Made by a program: the position numbers and the translations under genes
The notes under the pieces: generated by a model
What the model was told of the DNA's origin: nothing
The model's database searches: none
The model's input: the letters and a program-made list of their open reading frames with translations, nothing else
In this document: in pieces, positions 1 to 5,072 of the stretch
How positions within the stretch are numbered: the first letter of the stretch is position 1
How the letters are laid out: each line of letters starts with the position of its first letter
NCBI GenBank assembly: GCA_007116095.1
Contig: SKJD01000450.1
Span: forward strand, 1 to 6,047
Direction of reading: 5' to 3'
Source: Candidatus Hydrogenedentota bacterium
GTDB taxonomy: Bacteria; Hydrogenedentota; Hydrogenedentia; Hydrogenedentales; SCBR16-9
DNA: 6,047 nt

Positions 1-29
1 AAGACATCTTCCTTCAGCGTGTCCAGCAT
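1..29 (-). CDS. Start of a truncated gene, possibly serine O-acetyltransferase (CysE)
   Basis: Only the first nine codons and part of a tenth are in the window, reading MLDTLKEDV and leaving at the left edge. The start is well supported: a GGAGG Shine-Dalgarno (39-43 on the complement) sits nine bases before the ATG, and a near-consensus promoter lies just upstream. The opening residues resemble bacterial serine O-acetyltransferases of the CysE/EpsC type, which often begin with M-(L/F)-x-x-L/I-K-E-D-I/V. Such an enzyme would acetylate serine with acetyl-CoA in the first step of cysteine synthesis. Nine residues cannot prove this, so the identity is a guess; that a gene starts here is much more certain. 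It lies downstream of dppF on the same strand but has its own promoter. Confidence 0.45.
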
Positions 30-80
30 TTGCCACACCCTCCGCTTGGAAACACGCAGCGCCCCATGCGCCGCGCTCTC

Positions 81-110
81 ATTATAGAAGGTTGCAGGGG
101 GAAGTGTGAA
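81..110 (-). promoter_or_regulatory. Sigma-70-like promoter for the truncated leftward gene
   Basis: Read on the minus strand, the -35 box TTCACA (105-110; five of six consensus bases) is followed after 18 bases by a perfect TATAAT -10 box (81-86). Transcription would start near position 74, leaving a leader of about 45 bases before the ATG at 27-29. The boxes lie after the dppF stop, so this gene need not depend on readthrough from dppF. Confidence 0.6.
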
Positions 111-138
111 ATCAGACAGGGACAACGCCCAACTGGCT

Positions 139-1173
139 CTACCCCTCAACGGAGTAGGGCGGAAGCGCATCCAGGCGGATACAGGCGGCCTGGTGGGGCG
201 CGTCGGCCTCGGCGTCCAAAGCGGAGACCAGCGGCGGGACGGCTTCGCGGCAGGCGTCCAGCGCATAAGGACAGCGTGGAGCGAAGGCGCAGCCGGGTGG
301 CGGGTCCAATGGTGAAGGCGGATCACTGGGGGCAAGCTGGTCGCGAAGGAAACGCGCGCGGACCGGATCGGGCACGGGGATCGCGTCGAGCAGGGTGCGC
401 GTATAGGGGTGCGCGGGCCGGGTGAAGACCTGCTCCGCTGGCCCAAGCTCCACGATGCGCCCAAGGTACATCACGGCGATACGCTGGGCCATGTGCCGCA
501 CCACGGCGAGGTCATGGGAAACAAAGAGCATCGTCAGCGCGTGCTCCCGTTGCAGTTTGCGCAGCAGGTTCAGGATTTGCGCCTGTACGGAGACATCCAA
601 CGCGGAGACCGGCTCGTCGGCGATGAGGAGCTGCGGCTTCAGGGCGAGCGCCCGGGCGATGGCGATGCGCTGGCGTTGCCCCCCGGAGAATTCGTGGGGG
701 TACTTCCGCATCAGGCGCGGCGCCAGCCCGACCGCTTTCATGAGGTGACCGACTTCCAACGCAATGGCCTTACGTCCATGAAGGCCATGCACCCGGAGCG
801 GCTCGGCAATCGCATCAAAGACGCTCTTGCGCGGATTCAACGAGGCGTAGGGGTCCTGGAAGATCATTTGCAGGGCGGGCCGCAGGCGGTTCAGGGCGCC
901 GCCACGCATCTGCGCGAGATCGTGTCCGTTGAAGTAGACTGCGCCGTCGGTGATTGTGACCAGCCGAAGCAGCCCACGGGCCAGGGTTGACTTACCACAG
1001 CCGGACTCGCCCACCAGCCCAAGCACTTCGCCCGGTCGAATCGCGAGCGAAACGCCGTCCACGGCCTTCACCGTACCCAATCTGCGTTTGAAGAGTAGGC
1101 CGCGCTCGACGGGAAAATGGATTTTCAGACCCTGCATGCGGATGAGCGCTTCGCTCGTGACGATTTCGCTCAT
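139..1173 (-). CDS. dppF: Peptide/nickel ABC transporter ATPase, DppF/OppF type
   Basis: Second of two cytoplasmic ATPases that would power a dipeptide/oligopeptide-type ABC importer. The 344-residue product, usual for the family, has Walker [10 protein letters not shown] (55-63), Q-loop Gln107, ABC signature SGGQRQR (163-169), Walker B ending in Asp186-Glu187, and switch His220 (FVSHD). The C-terminal oligo_HPY extension carries HPYT near 256 and cysteines 295, 301, 308 and 331. This spacing matches the family motif that can hold a [4Fe-4S] cluster. The GCGKST Walker A is typical of DppF/OppF. I chose the ATG at 1171-1173 because AGGAGG lies seven bases upstream and the ATG overlaps the dppD stop as ATGA; a longer reading from a TTG at 1293 would run far into dppD and is unlikely. 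The substrate (peptide, nickel or other) cannot be told from the ATPase. Confidence 0.93.
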   Translation of the reverse strand: MSEIVTSEALIRMQGLKIHFPVERGLLFKRRLGTVKAVDGVSLAIRPGEVLGLVGESGCGKSTLARGLLRLVTITDGAVYFNGHDLAQMRGGALNRLRPALQMIFQDPYASLNPRKSVFDAIAEPLRVHGLHGRKAIALEVGHLMKAVGLAPRLMRKYPHEFSGGQRQRIAIARALALKPQLLIADEPVSALDVSVQAQILNLLRKLQREHALTMLFVSHDLAVVRHMAQRIAVMYLGRIVELGPAEQVFTRPAHPYTRTLLDAIPVPDPVRARFLRDQLAPSDPPSPLDPPPGCAFAPRCPYALDACREAVPPLVSALDAEADAPHQAACIRLDALPPYSVEG

Positions 1174-2219
1174 AGTTCGCCCTCCTGTACACGGATACAG
1201 GCGCTGCGATGTTCCGGGGCGATCTCCTTGTCGATGCAGGGCGTTGTCCGGCAAAGCTCGGTGGCGTGGGCGCAGCGTGGCGCAAAGGGACAACCCGGCG
1301 GCAAATCCGTCGGGTCCGGCGGCAATCCGGGAATGGTGTACAGGTCCTTGTCGCGGGTATGCGCGGCAGGCAGGGAATCGAGCAGGGCCTGGGTGTACGG
1401 GTGCCGGGGCCGCGCAAAGAGCTGGTCCACAGGGGCGGACTCCATCACGCGACCTGCGTACATCACCAGGACCCGGTCGCAGGCGCCCGCGATAACCCCG
1501 AGGTCATGCGTGATCAGCGTGACGGTCATGTTAAGGTCCAGTTGTATCTTGCGGATCAGCGCCAGAATTTGCGCCTGCACCGTGACATCCAGCGCCGTGG
1601 TCGGCTCATCGGCGATCAGTAGGCGGGGCCGCGTAATCAGCGCCATGGCGATCATGACACGCTGCCGCATGCCGCCGGAAAACTCGTGGGGGTACATGTC
1701 CAGCCTGCGGGCGCCGTCCTGAATTCCCACCGCCGCCAGGGCTTCGAGCGCACGTTCCCGGGCTGGGGCGCCGCGGAGCTGTTCGTGGATGCGCAGCGGC
1801 TCGATCAGTTGCTTGCCCACGGTCATGTAGGGGTTGAGCGCGGTCATCGGGTCCTGAAAAATCATCGCAACCTCTCGGCCGCGAATCTTGCGGTACGCCC
1901 GTTGGCTGCGGTGTAAAAGCTCCTGTCCCTGGAACAAGACGGAACCGGCCTCGATACGTGCAGGCGGTGTCGGCAATAGGCCGAGCAGGGCGTATTGGGC
2001 AACCGACTTCCCCGAGCCGGACTCGCCGACGATGCCCAGGGTCTCCCCGGGATACACCACATAAGACAGCCCATCCACCGCGCGGACCACGCCGTCCCGG
2101 GTGTGAAAAGCGACCTGGAGCTCCCGCACATCCAGCACGGGAACCACCGTCTCCGGGGTCTCTTCGGTCGGGTGGCTGTACTTTCCGGGGCCGTTTTTTA
2201 TATCATGTAGCGCAGTCAA
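1170..2219 (-). CDS. dppD: Peptide/nickel ABC transporter ATPase, DppD/OppD type
   Basis: First ATPase of the pair, expected to form a heterodimer with DppF on the inner face of the membrane. With the longest reading (349 residues) it shows Walker A GESGSGKS (65-72), Q-loop Gln122, signature SGGMRQR (181-187), Walker B Asp204-Glu205 and switch His238. The C-terminal oligo_HPY region has HPYT near 273 and cysteines 310, 316, 323 and 341, the likely iron-sulfur set, plus an extra Cys328. The start is uncertain: the longest frame begins with TTG (2217-2219) behind a modest AAGG site. Family alignment and an extended -10 box inside the leader sequence instead favour a GTG at residue 25 (2145-2147) or 28, which would remove a nonconserved tail. 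Its stop overlaps the dppF start. No permease or binding-protein gene precedes it, which is unusual for Dpp operons. Confidence 0.92.
   Translation of the reverse strand: MTALHDIKNGPGKYSHPTEETPETVVPVLDVRELQVAFHTRDGVVRAVDGLSYVVYPGETLGIVGESGSGKSVAQYALLGLLPTPPARIEAGSVLFQGQELLHRSQRAYRKIRGREVAMIFQDPMTALNPYMTVGKQLIEPLRIHEQLRGAPARERALEALAAVGIQDGARRLDMYPHEFSGGMRQRVMIAMALITRPRLLIADEPTTALDVTVQAQILALIRKIQLDLNMTVTLITHDLGVIAGACDRVLVMYAGRVMESAPVDQLFARPRHPYTQALLDSLPAAHTRDKDLYTIPGLPPDPTDLPPGCPFAPRCAHATELCRTTPCIDKEIAPEHRSACIRVQEGEL
1181..1186 (-). promoter_or_regulatory. Shine-Dalgarno site fixing the dppF start
   Basis: A perfect AGGAGG on the minus strand lies seven bases before the ATG at 1171-1173, inside the end of dppD. 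Together with the ATGA overlap it indicates translational coupling and rules out the longer TTG reading. Confidence 0.75.
2195..2205 (-). promoter_or_regulatory. Possible extended -10 promoter within the dppD 5' end
   Basis: On the minus strand the sequence TGATATAAA (2197-2205) is an extended -10 element (TG, one base, TATAAA). No convincing -35 box lies 16-18 bases upstream. If used, transcription would start near 2190 and the TTG start at 2219 would be outside the message, so dppD would have to begin at the GTG at 2147 or 2138. Confidence 0.35.
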
Positions 2220-2231
2220 ATACCTTACCTT

Positions 2232-2252
2232 GCAAAATTTTGCGCTGCAAAA
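2232..2252. promoter_or_regulatory. Overlapping palindromes, putative operator
   Basis: Three half-sites alternate in orientation: GCAAAA (2232-2237), TTTTGC (2238-2243) and GCAAAA (2247-2252). The first two make the perfect 12-base palindrome GCAAAATTTTGC; the second and third make TTTTGC-GCT-GCAAAA. The AT-rich pattern stands out from its GC-rich surroundings and lies between the divergent dppD and UroD-like genes. It may bind a dimeric regulator of either or both genes. The regulator is unknown. Confidence 0.45.
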
Positions 2253-2264
2253 GCCGCACTTGCC

Positions 2265-2295
2265 TTGTCGGGCCGCTATTGGGGGAGATTATACC
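2265..2295. promoter_or_regulatory. Weak divergent promoter candidates
   Basis: Towards the UroD-like gene, TTGTCG (2265-2270) and GATTAT (2287-2292) are 16 bases apart; each matches four of six consensus bases. Towards dppD, the minus strand has a perfect TATAAT (2288-2293) but no recognisable -35 box. The two -10 candidates overlap, so polymerases in the two directions could exclude each other. Neither is strong enough to be certain. Confidence 0.3.
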
Positions 2296-2316
2296 GGTTC
2301 CAGGGAGTAGGACGCC

Positions 2317-3300
2317 ATGACATCACGGGAACGCTTTATCGCCGCGCTCGAGCGCCGGCCGATTACCGGGCACGTTCCCCATTTCGAATTGGTCTTTTAC
2401 CTGACCCAGGAAGCCATCGGCAAGGTGCATCCCCTCCATCGCTGTTTTGCGCAGTGGGCGCAGATGAGTGAGAACGAACGGCTCTTGCAGCGAGAGGATA
2501 TCGCCGACTGCTATCTGGAAATCGCCCGTCGTTATCGGCATGACGCCATATTTTTCCATCCCTTTATCGATGCGCCCGAGGCAGAGCTGTACCGCTTGCT
2601 GGAAACCTTGCGGCTGCGCGGCGGCGACGACTACTTCGTCATGGTCCACGGCGACGCCACCTTCAGCATCCCCGACGGGGAACACATGATGGAATTCGTC
2701 GAGCAGGCCTACTTGCACCCGGAAGCACTCAAAGACGAAGCACAACGATTGGTGGACGCCCAACTCGCCAGGGCAGCGAAGATGCAAGGCTATGGCCTGC
2801 TGGATGGCTACGCCCTCTGCGCGGATTACTGCTTCAACTCCGGGCCCTTTCTGCCGCCGGACTTGTTCGCCGAGCTCGTAACGCCGTACCTGGCGGCGCT
2901 GACAACTGGCCTGCGTGAAATGGGGTATTACGTGATTAAACACAGCGACGGAAACATCATGCCGATCCTCGATCAACTCGCTTCAACCGGGCCCCACGCC
3001 CTGCATTCCCTGGCCCCGCAGGGTGGCGTGGACCTGGCCGAGGTCAAGCGACGGGTGGGTGATCAGCTCTGCCTCATTGGCAACGTCCACTGCGGCGCGC
3101 TCAGCAGCGGCAGCCCCGCCGAGATTACCGAAGCAACCCGCTACGCCCTGCAACACGGTATGCCCGGCGGCGGCTATATCTTTTCCACGAGCAACTGTAT
3201 CTATACCGGCATGCCCCTCAAAAACTACGAGCGGATGTGGCAGATTTGGCGCAAGGAGGGCATCTACCCAGCGCGCACCCGGCAGGAGGCATCGCTTTGA
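2317..3300 (+). CDS. UroD/MtaA-superfamily protein (not HemE)
   Basis: A soluble 327-residue protein with the TIM-barrel signatures of the uroporphyrinogen decarboxylase/cobamide methyltransferase superfamily. Visible blocks are the start TSRERFIAALERR, the NSGPFLPPDLF segment (174-184), KHSDGN (208-213), IGNVHCG (254-260) and GGGYIFSTSN-C-IYTGMPLKNYERM near 285-307. It lacks the N-terminal substrate motif of true HemE (P-x-W-x-M-R-Q-A-G-R), so heme synthesis is unlikely. MtaA/MtbA-type methyltransferases bind zinc through H-x-C and a later Cys. Here His209 and Cys294 align by context, but Asp211 replaces the first Cys, so the reaction is unclear. The ATG at 2317 follows a GGGAG-like site. 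The next gene is translationally coupled to it, pointing to a shared pathway. No corrinoid protein gene is nearby. The superfamily call is confident; the substrate is unknown. Confidence 0.85.
   Translation: MTSRERFIAALERRPITGHVPHFELVFYLTQEAIGKVHPLHRCFAQWAQMSENERLLQREDIADCYLEIARRYRHDAIFFHPFIDAPEAELYRLLETLRLRGGDDYFVMVHGDATFSIPDGEHMMEFVEQAYLHPEALKDEAQRLVDAQLARAAKMQGYGLLDGYALCADYCFNSGPFLPPDLFAELVTPYLAALTTGLREMGYYVIKHSDGNIMPILDQLASTGPHALHSLAPQGGVDLAEVKRRVGDQLCLIGNVHCGALSSGSPAEITEATRYALQHGMPGGGYIFSTSNCIYTGMPLKNYERMWQIWRKEGIYPARTRQEASL
3284..3289 (+). promoter_or_regulatory. Shine-Dalgarno site selecting the TTG start of the TSUP gene
   Basis: A perfect AGGAGG lies inside the last codons of the UroD-like gene, seven bases before the TTG at 3297-3299. 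That TTG overlaps the upstream TGA stop (TTGA). This decides the start over the upstream in-frame codon at 3237. Confidence 0.75.
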
Positions 3301-4094
3301 CGTTATCATTTGCACTCGGACTACTGGCCCTCGGCATCTGCGTGGGCCTGCTATCCTCGGCGCTCGGCCTGGGCGGCGGCATCCTCATGCTGCCCGCCTT
3401 CGTCACCTTCATCGCCACTATGGACCCGCATACCGCCAAGGGCACCAGCCTCTTCATCATCATTTTTGTGGCGCTCTTCAACGCCGGTCGCCACCTGCGC
3501 GACATGAACCACATGCCCTGGCGATCCGTGCTCTACCTGGCCCTCGGCTCGATAGTCGGCAGTTTTCTCGGGGCCTGGGTGACCAGCCGCCTGCCTGATC
3601 GCCTGGTGCTGGTTGTCTTCATCCTCCTGCTCATCCTGCTGGCGTTCCGCACCTTCTACCTCAAGCAGCGGGTCGTCCACGAGAGCCAAGTGCGTCGTCG
3701 TCTCGGCCTCAGTCTGGTCATCGGCTTCGTTGTCGGCATCGTCGGCGGAGCCACCGGGACCGGTGGCGGTATTGTCCTGATCCCCCTCGTATTAGTGGCC
3801 GGCATCGCCTCCAACAGCTTCGTGGTCGGCCTCTCCAACATGGTCATGGTCTTCACCAGCTTGGCCGGCTCCGTCGCGCACCTGCTTGCGCCACCGGTCC
3901 ACCCCGGCCCCTGGATCATCGGCCACATCAACTTCGCCCTCGTACCCCTTGTCTTCCTCGGGGCGCAAGTCGGCTCCGAGATCGGCCACCGTCTCAACCA
4001 CCACATCACCCTGCGCCGCCGCCGCATCCTCATGGGCGCCCTCCTCATCCTCATCATCCTCCGTCTCAGCTACCAGCTCTGGACAACCGGGTAA
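3297..4094 (+). CDS. TSUP (TauE/SafE-type) membrane transporter
   Basis: A 265-residue, very hydrophobic inner-membrane protein of the TauE/SafE/YfcA family (TSUP), known for export of sulfite, sulfonates or sulfur-containing organic anions. The family's internal duplication is visible: SSALGLGGGILMLP (20-33) in the first half and GGATGTGGGIVLIP (150-163) in the second, each the glycine-rich start of a repeat. About seven or eight membrane segments can be seen, at roughly 4-24, 28-41, 50-62, 77-95, 102-120, 139-166, 174-198, 208-225 and 244-260; some of these may be half-helices. A basic cluster R/K lies at 133-135 and 240-243. The TTG start is chosen because of AGGAGG seven bases upstream and the TTGA overlap with the preceding stop; starting at the earlier in-frame codon (3237) would add a polar tail. 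The transported compound is not predictable; the coupled UroD-like gene may supply or consume it. Confidence 0.88.
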   Translation: MTLSFALGLLALGICVGLLSSALGLGGGILMLPAFVTFIATMDPHTAKGTSLFIIIFVALFNAGRHLRDMNHMPWRSVLYLALGSIVGSFLGAWVTSRLPDRLVLVVFILLLILLAFRTFYLKQRVVHESQVRRRLGLSLVIGFVVGIVGGATGTGGGIVLIPLVLVAGIASNSFVVGLSNMVMVFTSLAGSVAHLLAPPVHPGPWIIGHINFALVPLVFLGAQVGSEIGHRLNHHITLRRRRILMGALLILIILRLSYQLWTTG

Positions 4095-4132
4095 AGCAGA
4101 TTACAAGAAGCAGGCCGCAAAAAGTATGCTTA

Positions 4133-4162
4133 TTGAAAAAGGTGCCTCCAGTAGCACATGAT
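4133..4162 (+). promoter_or_regulatory. Possible promoter for the GYF_2-RDD gene
   Basis: TTGAAA (4133-4138; five of six) and CATGAT (4157-4162; four of six) are 18 bases apart and would start a message near 4169 with a leader of about 55 bases. A competing pair, TTGAGC (4186-4191) and TATAAG (4210-4215), has a better -10. However, it would start transcription about three bases before the ATG and leave the AAGGA site out of the message. Confidence 0.3.
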
Positions 4163-4224
4163 TGTTCTTCTCAAGATACACGGGATTGAGCACACGCCCC
4201 TGGCACATGTATAAGGATGCAGCA

Positions 4225-4899
4225 ATGCCACATCGTCAATGGTACTATCAACAGAATGAACAGCGTGTCGGTCCTATCCCCAAAGACCAATTCGCGGAAC
4301 TGTTCCGCACAGGGCAACTCCCGCCGGAGACCATGGTCTGGGCGGAAGGCCTCAAGGACTGGGCGCCGGCTTTCAAGGTCAAGGGGCTGCTGCCAGAACC
4401 GATACACAATCCTATTGACGACTACCTCACGCCGATGCCAACCTATGAGCAGGAAGCCTCAAACACCGAGAAAAGCGTGGCGATCTTTCAGGAGAACCCA
4501 TCGGCGCTCTCCCGTCTGGCAGCGGCAATTCTGGATACAGTCGTCTTGACCATGATTATTTTTTCCCTGTTCCGTGTCGCTACCGCTGTGGTGGGGACAG
4601 AAGACCCCGATCGCTTTATATGGACAGTCAATATCCTGAGCACCATCGCTGGCTGGCTCTATTTTGCGCTGCTGGAAAGCTCTCAGGTACAGGGAACCAT
4701 CGGCAAAATTCTGCTGGGCTTCGCCGTGACCGACCTGGGCGGCAAGCGTATTTCCTTCTTGCAGGCTACCGCGCGTCATTTTGCGAAAATTCTCTCGGTT
4801 GTCACACTGGGTATTGGCTATGCGATGTGCCTCTGGACCGAAGATCGGCAATGCCTGCATGACAAGATCGCGGGCTGCATCATGTACAAGCGCCGCTAA
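4225..4899 (+). CDS. GYF_2 and RDD domain membrane protein
   Basis: A 224-residue protein of two parts. Residues 5-55 form a GYF_2 domain (WYYQQNEQRVGPIPKDQF, then TMVWAEGLKDW), a small fold thought to mediate protein contacts. Residues 94-224 form an RDD domain: Arg97 and Asp104 in RLAAAILD, the GTIGKILLGFAVTD segment (157-170), Arg184, and the closing LHDKIAG (211-217). Hydrophobic segments at about 101-123, 133-151 and 187-204 place it in the inner membrane, with the GYF_2 part probably cytoplasmic. A linker of about 40 residues (56-93) is acidic and proline-containing. I chose the ATG at 4225 because AAGGA lies seven bases before it and the GYF_2 domain starts right after; upstream in-frame starts (TTG 4162, ATG 4207) have no ribosome site. 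The function of this architecture is not established; some RDD proteins act in ion transport, which cannot be assumed here. Confidence 0.87.
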   Translation: MPHRQWYYQQNEQRVGPIPKDQFAELFRTGQLPPETMVWAEGLKDWAPAFKVKGLLPEPIHNPIDDYLTPMPTYEQEASNTEKSVAIFQENPSALSRLAAAILDTVVLTMIIFSLFRVATAVVGTEDPDRFIWTVNILSTIAGWLYFALLESSQVQGTIGKILLGFAVTDLGGKRISFLQATARHFAKILSVVTLGIGYAMCLWTEDRQCLHDKIAGCIMYKRR

Positions 4900-4960
4900 G
4901 CCGGCGACTACCGCTGCCAATGAAGCGCGTCGAGAATCTGAGCCGCATCAATACCTTCGA

Positions 4961-5015
4961 GTCGGGATGCAAAGACCGCGTGATGCGTGGTATTTTGTAG
5001 TCTGGTCGGGACGCA
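4961..5015 (+). repeat. Short direct repeat GTCGGGAYGCA upstream of the membrane protein gene
   Basis: GTCGGGATGCA (4961-4971) and GTCGGGACGCA (5005-5015) match in ten of eleven bases and begin 44 bases apart, close to four helical turns. Both lie in the 173-base gap between the RDD gene and the next gene, where no convincing promoter or terminator was found. They could be regulator sites or chance. Confidence 0.3.
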
Positions 5016-5027
5016 TGCGCCGGGCCG
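5012..5027 (+). repeat. 16-base direct repeat, copy 1 (intergenic)
   Basis: CGCATGCGCCGGGCCG occurs here and again, exactly, at 5296-5311. It includes the palindrome CGCATGCG. A related, imperfect sequence lies at 5921-5933. Confidence 0.4.
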
Positions 5028-5072
5028 TAACCGGAGCAACTCCAGTCAACCCTCAACCCGACAGGTATTGCA

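Noticed and set aside
30..425. Plus-strand frame of 131 codons
   Set aside because: Arginine-rich, low-complexity product lying opposite dppF; composition is that of a shadow frame, with no domain.
1174..1293. N-terminal extension of dppF from a TTG at 1293
   Set aside because: It would run 120 bases into dppD, has no ribosome site, and the ATG at 1173 has a perfect AGGAGG and the ATGA overlap.
2323..2976. Minus-strand frame of 217 codons opposite the UroD-like gene
   Set aside because: The opposite strand encodes a clearly conserved protein; this frame shows no recognisable motif and arises from GC-rich codon structure.
3237..3296. Longer TSUP start upstream of the TTG
   Set aside because: It would add a polar tail copied from the end of the UroD-like gene in another frame, and ignores the AGGAGG just before the TTG.
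2317..3300. Annotation as uroporphyrinogen decarboxylase HemE
   Set aside because: The HemE N-terminal motif P-x-W-x-M-R-Q-A-G-R is absent, and the KHSDGN block fits the wider UroD/MtaA superfamily better.
4891..4906. Hairpin CGCCG/CGGCG at the RDD stop codon as a terminator
   Set aside because: Only five base pairs, overlapping the stop codon, and no T tract follows.
4459..4920. Minus-strand frame of 153 codons opposite the RDD gene
   Set aside because: Shadow of a domain-bearing gene; no motif and no ribosome site seen.
4920..5000. Possible 26-codon reading frame after the RDD gene (ATG at 4920)
   Set aside because: No ribosome site and no recognisable sequence; likely chance.
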